A stretch of 64,000 nt of DNA from Burkholderia cenocepacia (GTDB lineage: Bacteria; Pseudomonadota; Gammaproteobacteria; Burkholderiales; Burkholderiaceae), in NCBI RefSeq assembly GCF_900446215.1, contig NZ_UAQZ01000012.1, forward strand, positions 868,001 through 932,000, given 5' to 3'. A program made the position numbers and the translations under genes. Shown here one piece after another: positions 43,849 to 51,746 of this stretch (within the stretch, counting starts at the first letter, position 1; every line of letters begins with the position of its first letter). The notes beneath the pieces were generated by a model. It was not told the origin of the DNA and searched no databases. It was given only the letters and a program-made list of their open reading frames with translations.

Positions 43849-43924
43849 GCGGGAGTAGCTCAGTTGGTAGAGCGCAACCTTGCCAAGGTTGAGGTCGCGA
43901 GTTCGAGACTCGTCTCCCGCTCCA
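43849..43924 (+). tRNA. tRNA-Gly (anticodon GCC), copy 3
   Basis: A 76-base gene identical to copies 1 and 2. It starts 127 bases after copy 2. The spacers before copies 2 and 3 are nearly the same sequence. Confidence 0.97.
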
Positions 43925-44023
43925 AGTAATGGGGAAGCCACGCTTCCCTTTTTATTTGATGGACCTCCGGTCCTCGAATGAAAATCTGTCGCTTGCCTCA
44001 CGGCATCCGGACAGTCCGCTTTT

Positions 44024-44097
44024 GGCGCGATAGCAAAGCGGTTATGCAGCGGCCTGCAAAGCCGTTTAGGCCGGTTCGACTCCGGCTCGCGCCTCCA
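44024..44097 (+). tRNA. tRNA-Cys (anticodon GCA)
   Basis: A 74-base cloverleaf: acceptor GGCGCGA with TCGCGCC, anticodon loop CTGCAAA (GCA), T-arm CCGG TTCGACT CCGG, and encoded CCA. Located 99 bp after the third tRNA-Gly, probably cotranscribed. Confidence 0.96.
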
Positions 44098-44098
44098 G

Positions 44099-44128
44099 AA
44101 AAAGCCCCGCTTCGGCGGGGCTTTTCTT
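44099..44128 (+). terminator. Intrinsic terminator after the tRNA cluster
   Basis: GCCCCGC / GCGGGGC (44104-44110 and 44115-44121) with a TTCG loop, A-tract before and T-rich run after. Confidence 0.88.
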
Positions 44129-44740
44129 TTTTCTGCGCCGCTTTCCCCCGTGGACGAAGAGGTCGCGCCGTGGGCACCCTCTGGGAGGGCACCGCGGGTG
44201 CGTTCGTCGCGCCCAGCTGACACGGCGTGGCGCGGTGGCTCTGGCCGGTCGAATCCCGGCGAGATCGCGACCGGGTTGCCCGACGCACGGGCCGACTGAT
44301 GCGGCGGACTCGATCATCTGGCGCCAAAGCATCGCGGACATTCTGAGCATGCGCGCGGAAAGGCGGCTGAACGAAACGGGCTGATCATCTTCAGGGATGA
44401 CGCCGCACAGCCCGTGGGGCAGTTCCACCGAGGATGCCGGCAGGGACTATCGTCGCGGCATCCTCGCTCGCCCGTCAGCAGAAACTGGCGGGATCTTGAT
44501 CGGTGTGCGGATCGTGGCGCGCCTCACATATTCTCCCGGAAGCGTGGTTTCCTCATGTAATTTAATCATTTCGGAGGAGGGCGCGACCGGTAGCGGGTTG
44601 TCGGCGCATCACGTTCGATAGACTCCAGCCGTTTTCGGTTCCGGTCAGTTTGGTGCAGCACATGTCAATGCGCCAGACCGAGACTTTGTATGCGAAATCA
44701 CGTCCGACCCGGATGTGCACAATTTGCAGCGAGGAGATCC
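44129..44740. other. 612-bp intergenic stretch between tRNA-Cys and the diguanylate cyclase
   Basis: No intact gene recognised. A short coding-like plus-strand stretch ends at a stop at 44382-44384 (see findings). The right third is more AT-rich (for example near 44555-44575), contrasting with the core. The promoter of the diguanylate cyclase gene should lie here. Confidence 0.5.
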
Positions 44741-46219
44741 ATGCAACACCGGACGGCAGCCCCTTATTTCGTTGTGGCAGTCGGTATCGTGATCGCGTGC
44801 GCGCTGATGGGCCTGTGCGTGCTACAGCTATTCCAAAGCCGTCACGACGCCCTGGAGCGGGCCAGCGAAACCTCGCGCAATCTCGGCCTGATGGCCGAGC
44901 GCGACATCGAGCGCAACCTCGAACTCTACGATCTGTCCTTGCAGGCGCTGATCCATGGCCTGCAGCGGCCTGACGTGATGGCTGCGGCGCCCGCGCTGCG
45001 GCGGGAAGCGCTGTTCGATCATGCAATGACGGCGCAATTCATCGGTTCGCAACTGGTGCTCGATGCCGACGGGAATATCATTCTGGATTCGGCCAACGAC
45101 GTGCCGCGCAAGGGCAATTTCGCCGATCGCAGATACTTCACGATCCACCGCGACAATCCGAACGTGGGGCTTTACGTCAGCGATCCATTCGTGTCGCGCT
45201 TGCGCGCCGGTATGCTCAGCATTGCGCTGTCGCGGCGCATATCGAATCCGGATGGTTCGTTTGCCGGTATCGCGCTGATCGCCATCAACCTTGAATATTT
45301 CCACAAGCTGTTCGCAGGGTTGTCATTGGGACAACACGGCTCGATATCGCTGATCGGAAAGGACGGCATCATGGTCATGCGGCAGCCGTACGACGTCCGG
45401 ACCATCGGTCGCGATATCGGCAAAGCGGCAACCTTCCAGCGCTTCCGGAGCGCGCCCGAGGGTTCATTCTCGGAAACGGCATCGATCGACGGCGTGCGCC
45501 GTCTCTACTACTTCAAGAATTTGCCGACGCTGCCTCTGATCATCATGGTCGCGGAGGCGGAGCAGGATATTTATGCTGCGTGGCGACGTCGTGCGGAGAC
45601 GATCGGCCTGCTGGTTGCGACGTTCGGCGCAGCGTTCATTGCGCTATCCGTGTTTCTCGGTGTGCAACTGCGGCGTCGGATGCGCGCGGAATCCGAGCTT
45701 GAGTTGCTGGCACGCACCGACGGGCTCACCGGTCTTAACAATCGCCGCAGTTTTGGGGAAGTTCTGGACCGGGAGTGGCGCCGTGCGCGACGAGCCCATT
45801 CCGTTTTTTCATTGCTGTTTGTCGATGTCGATCGTTTCAAAGCCTACAACGACACCTATGGTCACCAGGCGGGGGACGATGCGCTGGCTGCAGTCGCGCG
45901 CTGCATCGGCGAAAACATTCGCCGACCGACCGATACGGCGGCTCGCTACGGCGGAGAGGAATTCGTCGTGTTGCTCCCTGACACGCCACCGACGGGGGCA
46001 GCCCAGACTGCTGAACGAATACGCGCGGCGATCAACGAACTGGCGCTCGAGCACGCCGGAAGCGAATACGGGCGTGTGACTGCCAGCATCGGGTTGGCGA
46101 GTTGGACACCGGATCAGGACGGCGATCCCGGTGCGGTCATCAAGGCGGCCGACGAGGCGTTGTATTACGCGAAGGCAGCCGGTCGGAACAAGGTTTCCGC
46201 TTTCCAGTCGTCGATTTGA
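44741..46219 (+). CDS. Membrane-bound diguanylate cyclase with dCache-type sensor
   Basis: Makes cyclic di-GMP. The 492-residue protein has TM1 (about 8-32), a periplasmic dCache-like region (about 35-275) with DRRYFTIHRDNPNVGLYVSDP, TM2 (about 285-308) and a GGDEF domain. Its active site reads GGEEF (residues 404-408), preceded by the inhibitory RxxD site (RPTD) five residues earlier, so product inhibition is expected. Start 44741 is chosen for the adjacent GAGGAG; an in-frame ATG at 44690 lacks one. The ligand is unknown. Codon use is less GC-extreme than neighbouring core genes, suggesting later acquisition. Confidence 0.92.
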   Translation: MQHRTAAPYFVVAVGIVIACALMGLCVLQLFQSRHDALERASETSRNLGLMAERDIERNLELYDLSLQALIHGLQRPDVMAAAPALRREALFDHAMTAQFIGSQLVLDADGNIILDSANDVPRKGNFADRRYFTIHRDNPNVGLYVSDPFVSRLRAGMLSIALSRRISNPDGSFAGIALIAINLEYFHKLFAGLSLGQHGSISLIGKDGIMVMRQPYDVRTIGRDIGKAATFQRFRSAPEGSFSETASIDGVRRLYYFKNLPTLPLIIMVAEAEQDIYAAWRRRAETIGLLVATFGAAFIALSVFLGVQLRRRMRAESELELLARTDGLTGLNNRRSFGEVLDREWRRARRAHSVFSLLFVDVDRFKAYNDTYGHQAGDDALAAVARCIGENIRRPTDTAARYGGEEFVVLLPDTPPTGAAQTAERIRAAINELALEHAGSEYGRVTASIGLASWTPDQDGDPGAVIKAADEALYYAKAAGRNKVSAFQSSI

Positions 46220-46273
46220 CGGTGATTGGACCCGAGCAGGAGTCTCAACGTTACTTTGGGCTCGGGTATGTCG

Positions 46274-46293
46274 GTGCGTCTACGTAGACGCAC
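46274..46293. promoter_or_regulatory. 20-bp perfect palindrome upstream of the alpha/beta hydrolase
   Basis: GTGCGTCTACGTAGACGCAC is fully self-complementary with no loop. It could bind a dimeric regulator, or fold as a hairpin after the cyclase gene; there is no U-run. Confidence 0.55.
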
Positions 46294-46403
46294 GATTCCA
46301 TGACGAATCGTTGCGCGCGAAATTCGGTCGGAAGTCATGTCGAACGGGAATGAGCGATGCTGCTGCTTGCCGGCATCTTTGAATCGTCTTTCCGGAGATC
46401 GAT

Positions 46404-47336
46404 ATGACTTCAGATGCGAATGAGCGGGGCACACGCGGATCGCCACGAAATTTCTTGACATGTCGCACCGGCGAACTCGACGTGGCCTACGAAGTATCGG
46501 GCCCGCTTGACGGACCGCCGCTGGTCCTTGTCCACGGATGGCCCGACGATGTTCAGTGCTGGGACAAGACTATCCTGGACCTCGGATCGAGTGGTCAGCA
46601 GTTCCGAATCTACGCGCCCTATCTGCGTGGATCGGGCCCGACACGCTTCTTGAATGGCGACACGATGCGCAGCGGCGCAATTGCAGCGCCGACCCTTGAT
46701 TTGTCGCAGTTCGTGGAAGCGCTGGATTTGACGAACGTCCTCCTCGCCGGGTACGACTGGGGAGCGCGCGCGGCGTACGGCGTCGCGGCGCTGTTTCCCG
46801 AAAGAATAAACGGTATGGTTACCGCCGCGGCGGGCTATGCCACCGCGATGCCGGCCAACGAAATGCCCTATGAACTGGCCAACGCGTATTGGTACGAGTG
46901 GTATGTCGCGACGACGTATGGAATGAAGGCCTATCGAGAGGATCGCGAACGGTTGTGCAGATACTTGTGGCACAGCTGGTCGCCCGCTTGGCCCGACAGG
47001 GAGAGCGACTTTCAAGCCATGATCGGCTCTCTCGACAATCCCGACTGGGCCGACATCAGCCTTCATGCTTACCGACAGCGCTGGCATGATGCGCCGGGCG
47101 CAGGTCAGCACGAGCAGATAGAACGACAATTGGCGGCTTCGCCGATGATCCCTGTCGACACCATCATGCTCCAGGGTGCGGAAGATCGTGACAATTTGCC
47201 CGTCACGTCTGAAAACAAGGAGCGGTACTTTTCCGGGCACTATGAACGCCGCCTGCTGCATGGAATAGGACACTTCGTCCCGCGCGAGGCGCCAGATGTC
47301 TTTGCGGAGGCCATACGCGCGATTGCCGGGCGGTGA
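46404..47336 (+). CDS. Alpha/beta hydrolase, epoxide-hydrolase-like
   Basis: A 310-residue alpha/beta hydrolase. The oxyanion-hole motif is HGWPDD (about 44-49). The nucleophile is an aspartate, Asp118 in GYDWGARAAYG, as in epoxide hydrolases and dehalogenases rather than Ser esterases. The catalytic His is probably in GIGHFVPREAP. Substrate is unknown; no paired partner gene is apparent. Codon bias is weaker than in neighbouring housekeeping genes, as for the cyclase upstream. Confidence 0.85.
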   Translation: MTSDANERGTRGSPRNFLTCRTGELDVAYEVSGPLDGPPLVLVHGWPDDVQCWDKTILDLGSSGQQFRIYAPYLRGSGPTRFLNGDTMRSGAIAAPTLDLSQFVEALDLTNVLLAGYDWGARAAYGVAALFPERINGMVTAAAGYATAMPANEMPYELANAYWYEWYVATTYGMKAYREDRERLCRYLWHSWSPAWPDRESDFQAMIGSLDNPDWADISLHAYRQRWHDAPGAGQHEQIERQLAASPMIPVDTIMLQGAEDRDNLPVTSENKERYFSGHYERRLLHGIGHFVPREAPDVFAEAIRAIAGR

Positions 47337-47430
47337 GCTCATGATCCTGCGGCCTGACGACCGGAAGAGAGGTTTCCTGCATCACCTGAAGCCGTCGCGC
47401 ACGGCGCACGCGACGTGTCGCAAGCCATCA

Positions 47431-47979
47431 TCACCCATCCACCGGCTGCGCCGGCGTCTCGAGCTTCAACTGATAGAACGCCGCATCGAGCCAGCGGCCG
47501 AACTTGAAGCCCGCCTCCGCGATCGTGCCCGCGTGCACGAACCCCAGTTTCGTATGCAGCGCGATGCTGCCGGCATTGGTCGCGTCGATGCAGCCGACCA
47601 GCACGTGCACCTGCGCTTCGCGCGCCCGCCGGACCACTTCGCGCAGCAGCCGTTCGCCGAGCCCGCGACCGCGCTGGTCGTTGCGCACGTAGACGCTGTG
47701 TTCGACCGTGTACTTGAACGCCGGAAACGCGCGGAACGTACCCCAGCTCGCGAAGCCGAGCAGTTCGCCCGCTGCGTCGACGGCGCCGAAAACCGGGAAG
47801 CCGCCCGCGCGTTTCGTCGCGAACCACGTGACCATCGCTTCCGGCGGGCGCGGTCGATAGTCGTACAGCGCGGTCGAGTTCACGATCGCGTCGTTCAGGA
47901 TCTCGAGGATGGCCGCCGCGTGTTCGGCCTCGCTGCAATCGATCAGGCGCACGTCGTCGCGCTGCGTCGGGGAATTCAT
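47431..47979 (-). CDS. GNAT N-acetyltransferase, phosphinothricin acetyltransferase-like
   Basis: A 182-residue acetyltransferase of the Pat/MnaT group: ILNDAIVNSTALYDYRPRP, VYVRNDQRGRGLGERLL (CoA loop) and DATNAGSIALHTKLGFVHAG. Members acetylate phosphinothricin, methionine sulfone or sulfoximine; the natural substrate here is unknown. It starts 50 bp after the XRE/cupin regulator on the same strand, so regulation by it is plausible. Confidence 0.88.
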   Translation of the reverse strand: MNSPTQRDDVRLIDCSEAEHAAAILEILNDAIVNSTALYDYRPRPPEAMVTWFATKRAGGFPVFGAVDAAGELLGFASWGTFRAFPAFKYTVEHSVYVRNDQRGRGLGERLLREVVRRAREAQVHVLVGCIDATNAGSIALHTKLGFVHAGTIAEAGFKFGRWLDAAFYQLKLETPAQPVDG

Positions 47980-48029
47980 ACGGGTTCCTTCCTGTTGGCT
48001 CTGAATCGGTTCCACAGACGATGCGCGCG

Positions 48030-48650
48030 TCACGTGCTCCGCACGCCGGCGGCGGAGGCATCGCAGATCGCGACGACATAGCGCGCGGCATGCGACGACG
48101 GATTGCTGAAGATCAGCGGCTGGTCGAGCCGCATGGCCAGACAGTCGCCTTCGTGAAGTTCGTGCAGCACGTCGCCGAACGTGACGTCGACGCGGCCGCT
48201 GATGATCCACACCTGCTGATGCAGCGCGCTTTCGCGCCCGCCGCTGTCGTACGCGACGCGCGCGCCGGGCGGGAAATCGACCTCGACGAGCTGGATCGGC
48301 GACGGCCAGCCGGCCGGCGACAGGTTGCGGCGCACATAGCCGGACGCCGGGTCGCGCCATTCGGCCTGCTGCGCGCGCCGTGCGAGCGGCTGGGCGGGCG
48401 CGTCGTCCCGGTCGCCGCCGAACAGTCCGGCCAGCGACACGCCGAGGCCGGCCGCGAGCTTGTCGAGCACGACGGCCGTCGGGCTGGCCGACGCGCGTTC
48501 GATGAGCGAGATCATCGAACGGCTGACGCCGGAACGCGCTGCCAGCGTGTCGAGCGTGTAGCCTCGAACGGCGCGCAGGCCGCGCACGCGCCGGGCAATG
48601 CGCTCGTTGATGCCGGTATCGTCGGCCGCGGTGATCGCTGATTCTTTCAT
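48030..48650 (-). CDS. XRE-family regulator with C-terminal cupin domain
   Basis: A 206-residue transcription factor. It has an N-terminal helix-turn-helix (about 18-72; YTLDTLAARSGVSRSMISLIE) and a cupin sensor domain (about 125-195; HQQVWIISGRVDVTFGD). It probably represses its own operon with the GNAT gene and responds to a small molecule bound in the cupin. An operator-like palindrome lies 14 bases upstream of the start. Confidence 0.9.
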   Translation of the reverse strand: MKESAITAADDTGINERIARRVRGLRAVRGYTLDTLAARSGVSRSMISLIERASASPTAVVLDKLAAGLGVSLAGLFGGDRDDAPAQPLARRAQQAEWRDPASGYVRRNLSPAGWPSPIQLVEVDFPPGARVAYDSGGRESALHQQVWIISGRVDVTFGDVLHELHEGDCLAMRLDQPLIFSNPSSHAARYVVAICDASAAGVRST

Positions 48651-48663
48651 AATGGATTTATTG

Positions 48664-48677
48664 TCCAGCAAGCTGGA
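48664..48677. promoter_or_regulatory. Palindromic operator candidate upstream of the XRE gene
   Basis: TCCAGC-AA-GCTGGA is a symmetric 14-mer beginning 14 bases before the XRE start codon (minus strand) in the divergent intergenic region. Likely an autoregulatory site. Confidence 0.45.
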
Positions 48678-48797
48678 ATTCGATGTCAACGGTATTTCCC
48701 GCAGCGGGGCGGCAGGAGGCGAGACACGAACGGCTTGCCCGGTCGTCTTGCGCAGCGTAATATACGAAACAGCTACGTTTAGTTTAATTGGGGATAT

Positions 48798-49034
48798 ATG
48801 GGCATCATCAAGATTTCCGAGCACATGCATGAGCGGCTGCGCTCGACGAGCACGGCGCTGAGCCGTTCGATCAACGCGCAGGCCGAACACTGGCTGCGTG
48901 TCGGGATGCTGGCGGAACTCAACCCGGCGCTGTCCTACGGCGATATCTGCAAGATGTTGATCGAGGCCGAGGCGCGGGGCGGCGACGTGGGGCCGGCGGA
49001 GACGGCCGCGCACGGCATCGAGCAGGTGGCGTGA
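48798..49034 (+). CDS. ParD-like antitoxin-family protein
   Basis: A 78-residue protein resembling the ParD_like family: MGIIKISEHMHERLRSTSTALSRSINAQAEHWLRVG has the ribbon-helix-helix/antitoxin character (shortened: KISEHMHERLRST, SINAQAEHWL). No ParE-type toxin follows. Instead its stop TGA overlaps the ATG of a methionine aminopeptidase gene. GGGG precedes the ATG at a suitable distance. It may be DNA-binding and autoregulatory; antitoxin activity is not shown. Confidence 0.75.
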   Translation: MGIIKISEHMHERLRSTSTALSRSINAQAEHWLRVGMLAELNPALSYGDICKMLIEAEARGGDVGPAETAAHGIEQVA

Positions 49035-49840
49035 TGGCGAAACGTGAAATTCCGATCCGCGGTGCCGCGGAAATCGCCAAGTCGCGCGAAGCCGCGAAGC
49101 TCGCGTCGCAGGTGCTGACGATGATCACCGAGTACGTGAAGCCGGGCGTCACCACCGATGAGCTGGACGCACGCTGCCGCGAATACATCATCGACGAATT
49201 GGGCGCGATTCCCGCGAACATCGGCTACCACGGCTATCCGAAGACGCTGTGCACGTCGGTCAACCACGTGGTCTGTCACGGCATTCCGACGTCGCGGCCG
49301 ATGCGCGACGGCGACATCGTGAACCTCGACATCGCGGTGATCAAGGACGGCTGGTTCGGCGATACGAGCCGCATGTACTTCGTCGGCGAACCGAACGAAC
49401 TCGCGCGGCGGCTCGTCGCGGCGACCTACGAGGCAATGCACGCCGGCATTCGCGCGGTGCGTCCCGGCGCGACGCTCGGCGACGTCGGTTATGCGATCCA
49501 GCAGGTCGCCCATCGTGAAGGGTTCAGCGTGGTGCGCGAGTATTGCGGGCACGGCATCGGCGACGTCTATCACGACGAGCCGCAGGTGCTGCATTACGGT
49601 CGCCCGGGCACCGGCCTGCCGCTGCGGCCGGGGATGATCTTCACGATCGAGCCGATGCTCAACGCGGGCAAGCGCGACACCCACGTGCTGGCCGACGGCT
49701 GGACGGTCGTCACGAAGGACCATTCGCTGTCCGCGCAATGGGAGCACATGGTCGTCGTGACGGAAACGGGTTTCGAGGTGCTCACCGAGGACGCGAAGCC
49801 CCAGGCGTTCTCGGCGCTTCCGGGCACGCACGCTGCCTGA
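49034..49840 (+). CDS. map: Type I methionine aminopeptidase
   Basis: Removes the initiator Met from nascent proteins. The 268-residue protein has the five metal ligands: Asp in LDIAVIKDG, Asp in FGDTSRM, His in YCGHGIG, Glu in IEPML and Glu in WEHMVVV. Start ATG 49034 overlaps the ParD-like stop; GTG at 49031 is an alternative. This is probably not the only map gene: the main one usually lies beside rpsB, which is not in this window. Confidence 0.92.
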   Translation: MAKREIPIRGAAEIAKSREAAKLASQVLTMITEYVKPGVTTDELDARCREYIIDELGAIPANIGYHGYPKTLCTSVNHVVCHGIPTSRPMRDGDIVNLDIAVIKDGWFGDTSRMYFVGEPNELARRLVAATYEAMHAGIRAVRPGATLGDVGYAIQQVAHREGFSVVREYCGHGIGDVYHDEPQVLHYGRPGTGLPLRPGMIFTIEPMLNAGKRDTHVLADGWTVVTKDHSLSAQWEHMVVVTETGFEVLTEDAKPQAFSALPGTHAA

Positions 49841-49873
49841 CACTGGCAGGGGTGCGCCGCGCACGGCGGCGTA

Positions 49874-49898
49874 GCGTTGCAATGGAAGCGTTGCAATG
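49874..49898 (+). repeat. Two direct copies of GCGTTGCAATG
   Basis: An 11-bp sequence is repeated with a 14-bp period (49874-49884 and 49888-49898), just after map and before a hairpin. Function unknown. Confidence 0.7.
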
Positions 49899-49900
49899 AA

Positions 49901-49923
49901 ACGGGCCCCTTCGCGGGGCCCGT
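49901..49923. terminator. Hairpin between convergent map and msrC-like genes
   Basis: ACGGGCCCC / GGGGCCCGT (49901-49909 and 49915-49923) with a 5-base loop. The stem is strong, but the T-run is weak on both sides. Confidence 0.6.
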
Positions 49924-49960
49924 GTCGTTCACGGCGGCCGGCGCCGCGACGCCGCGGCGC

Positions 49961-50464
49961 TTAACCGCGCGCCTTCTCCCAAGCGTGTTCGACGAACACG
50001 CGACAGAGTGCTTCCATCCCTTGGCGGTCTTCGTCGTCGAAGCGCGCGGCGACCGGGCTGTCGACGTCCCACACGCCGATCAGCGTGCCGTCGCCGGCGA
50101 CCAGCGGCACGACGATTTCCGATTCGGACGCCGCATCGCATGCGATATGGCCGGGGAAGTCGTGCACGTCGCGCACGACCTGCGTCTCGCGGGTCTGCGC
50201 GGCCGTGCCGCACACGCCCTTGCCGAGCGCGATCCGCACGCACGCGGGCTTGCCCTGGAACGGTCCGACCACGAGCTCGGTGCCGTCGAAGAAGTAGAAG
50301 CCGGCCCAGTTCAGGCGATCGAGCGAGTGATAGACGAGCGCGGAGAAATTCGCCGCATTCGCGGTCAGGTCGCGTTCGGATTCGACGAGCGCGCGCGCCT
50401 GCTCGACGAGCGTCGCGTATTGATCGGCCTTGGAGGCGGTAGGGTCGTTGGACAGCGTGAACAT
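49961..50464 (-). CDS. Free methionine-(R)-sulfoxide reductase (GAF domain)
   Basis: A 167-residue fRMsr. The GAF fold includes LNWAGFYFFDG and LVVGPFQGKPAC. The three conserved cysteines are present: CVRI, GVCGTAAQ and HIACDA. It reduces free Met-R-sulfoxide using thioredoxin-type electrons. Start ATG 50464 begins MFTLSNDPTAS; an in-frame Met 11 codons upstream is less likely. Confidence 0.9.
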   Translation of the reverse strand: MFTLSNDPTASKADQYATLVEQARALVESERDLTANAANFSALVYHSLDRLNWAGFYFFDGTELVVGPFQGKPACVRIALGKGVCGTAAQTRETQVVRDVHDFPGHIACDAASESEIVVPLVAGDGTLIGVWDVDSPVAARFDDEDRQGMEALCRVFVEHAWEKARG

Positions 50465-50582
50465 GGCGGAAAGCGATAGGGGTTGTGAAATGCGCACTCG
50501 CGCGTACCGCAGTCTACGGCACCCGCGCGCGCTCTGCAGCGTGTGGTCGTGCGTGACGCGGCGCGCTTGTATGTTCAGTACT

Positions 50583-50764
50583 GACCAGTACGGTAAAGTC
50601 TGGTGGTAGCCAGACGAGACCGTGCAGTTTGCCCCGCGCTTGGGTGTTGGAGCCCGTGACTGAGTACAAAACGCACGGTTGCCGTGCTGGTCTTCCTGAA
50701 GCCCGAACGGTTACGCGCGCCATTTACATCGAGTGCGCATGTACAAGCATGGGATCCGAAGATC
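50583..50764 (+). ncRNA. Candidate bridge RNA in the IS110 left end
   Basis: IS110-group elements encode an RNA in the non-coding end that guides target and donor recognition. Here a hairpin GTCTGG-TGGTAG-CCAGAC (50598-50615) is followed by CTGAGTAC (50660-50667), complementary to the target core GTACTCAG. GTGCTGGTC (50684-50692) is complementary, with one G-T, to the left end GACCAGTAC. ACGGTTAC (50707-50714) is identical to the right end (51739-51746). A hairpin GCACGG-TTG-CCGTGC lies at 50673-50687. RNA ends are unknown. Confidence 0.45.
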
Positions 50765-51730
50765 ATGTCTGCTCCTTCTGCCGTAACGGTCGGCATTGAC
50801 GTCGCAAAAGCTCACGTCGATGTTTCCGTACTGGGTGCCAATCTGGACATCCGTCGATTCAACAACGATGCCGAGGGCCACTCGGCCCTGGCTGTTGCCC
50901 TTCAGCCGCTGAACGTGCAGTTGGTCGTGATGGAGGCGACCGGTGGCTACGAGACCGAGCTGGCGTGCGCCTTGCAAGGTGCGGGTTTGCCGGTCGCTGT
51001 CGTCAACCCTCGGCAAGCACGCGATTTTGCCCGCTCGATGGGACGTCTGGCGAAAACCGATGCCATCGACGCACGTATGCTTGCCGAACTGGCTTCCGTG
51101 CTACTGCGTCGGGACGATCTGTCCCGCTTGCTACGTCCCGTTCCCGACGAGCGGCAGCAGTGGCTGGCTGCACTGGTGACCCGACGGCGCCAACTACTCA
51201 CCATGCTCCTTTCGGAGCGACAGCGGCTCCAGATCACGCCGGTTGGTCTGCATTCAAGTCTGCTGGCTATCATTGCCGCCATCCAGGCACAACTCGATGA
51301 CATTGACGCTCAGATGGTCGCTCATGTACGCCAGCACTTCGGTGAACTCGACCGCCTGTTGCAGTCCACACATGGAATTGGCCCGGTATCCAGCGCCTGC
51401 CTGATCGCAGAACTGCCCGAATTGGGCCGGCTCAATCGCCGTCAGATTGCAGCCCTCGTTGGCGTCGCTCCCATTGCTTGCGATTCCGGCTTACGTAATG
51501 GGCGACGACGGGTTCAAGGTGGCCGCTTCGCGATCCGTCGCGTGCTGTACATGGCTACATTGACTGCCACACGCTACAACCCCGCCATCAGAGCCTTCTA
51601 TCAACGCCTGAAGGCCGCCGGCAAACTGTCCAAGGTCGCGCTTGTTGCCTGCATGCGCAAGCTCCTAACCATGCTCAATGCCATGGTCAAAACCAACACG
51701 CCTTGGGACGATTCACTTCATCGGGCTTGA
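50765..51730 (+). CDS. IS110-family transposase (DEDD recombinase)
   Basis: A 321-residue RNA-guided recombinase. The N-terminal RuvC-like DEDD domain shows VGIDVAKAHVDVSVLG, VVMEATGGYE and KTDAIDARMLAEL. The C-terminal Transposase_20 domain shows STHGIGPVSSACLIAELPELG and GVAPIACDSGLRNGRR, containing the conserved serine. The protein looks intact. Start ATG 50765 is the first with IS110 homology; earlier in-frame codons fall in the non-coding end. Less GC-biased codon use than its neighbours marks it as foreign. Confidence 0.93.
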   Translation: MSAPSAVTVGIDVAKAHVDVSVLGANLDIRRFNNDAEGHSALAVALQPLNVQLVVMEATGGYETELACALQGAGLPVAVVNPRQARDFARSMGRLAKTDAIDARMLAELASVLLRRDDLSRLLRPVPDERQQWLAALVTRRRQLLTMLLSERQRLQITPVGLHSSLLAIIAAIQAQLDDIDAQMVAHVRQHFGELDRLLQSTHGIGPVSSACLIAELPELGRLNRRQIAALVGVAPIACDSGLRNGRRRVQGGRFAIRRVLYMATLTATRYNPAIRAFYQRLKAAGKLSKVALVACMRKLLTMLNAMVKTNTPWDDSLHRA

Positions 51731-51746
51731 CTCGGAAGACGGTTAC

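Larger units (their letters stand above)
43594..43924 (+). repeat. Tandem duplication of the tRNA-Gly unit (about 128 bp)
   Basis: Three tRNA genes with two near-identical spacers containing AAGCGCTGCAGGTGCAGGAC. The small spacer differences (one indel and a few substitutions) indicate duplication followed by limited drift. Confidence 0.9.

Noticed and set aside
43594..43924. Direct repeats of about 128 bp as a possible CRISPR or integron array
   Set aside because: Fully explained by three tRNA-Gly genes with duplicated spacers.
41116..44223. Minus-strand frame of over 1000 codons opposite uvrC, pgsA and the tRNA genes
   Set aside because: It runs through four tRNA genes and contains their antisense; no domain is recognisable.
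44242..44262. T-arm-like sequence (CCGGTCGAATCCCGG) suggesting another tRNA
   Set aside because: No matching acceptor, D or anticodon arm around it.
44562..45026. Minus-strand frame overlapping the start of the diguanylate cyclase, with a protein-like stretch near 44640-44720
   Set aside because: Overlaps a well-supported gene, has no ribosome site and no recognisable family; kept out as a gene.
44741..47336. Diguanylate cyclase plus hydrolase as a defence island
   Set aside because: No nuclease, CARF/SAVED sensor or other defence-type effector; the GGDEF enzyme is an ordinary signalling type.
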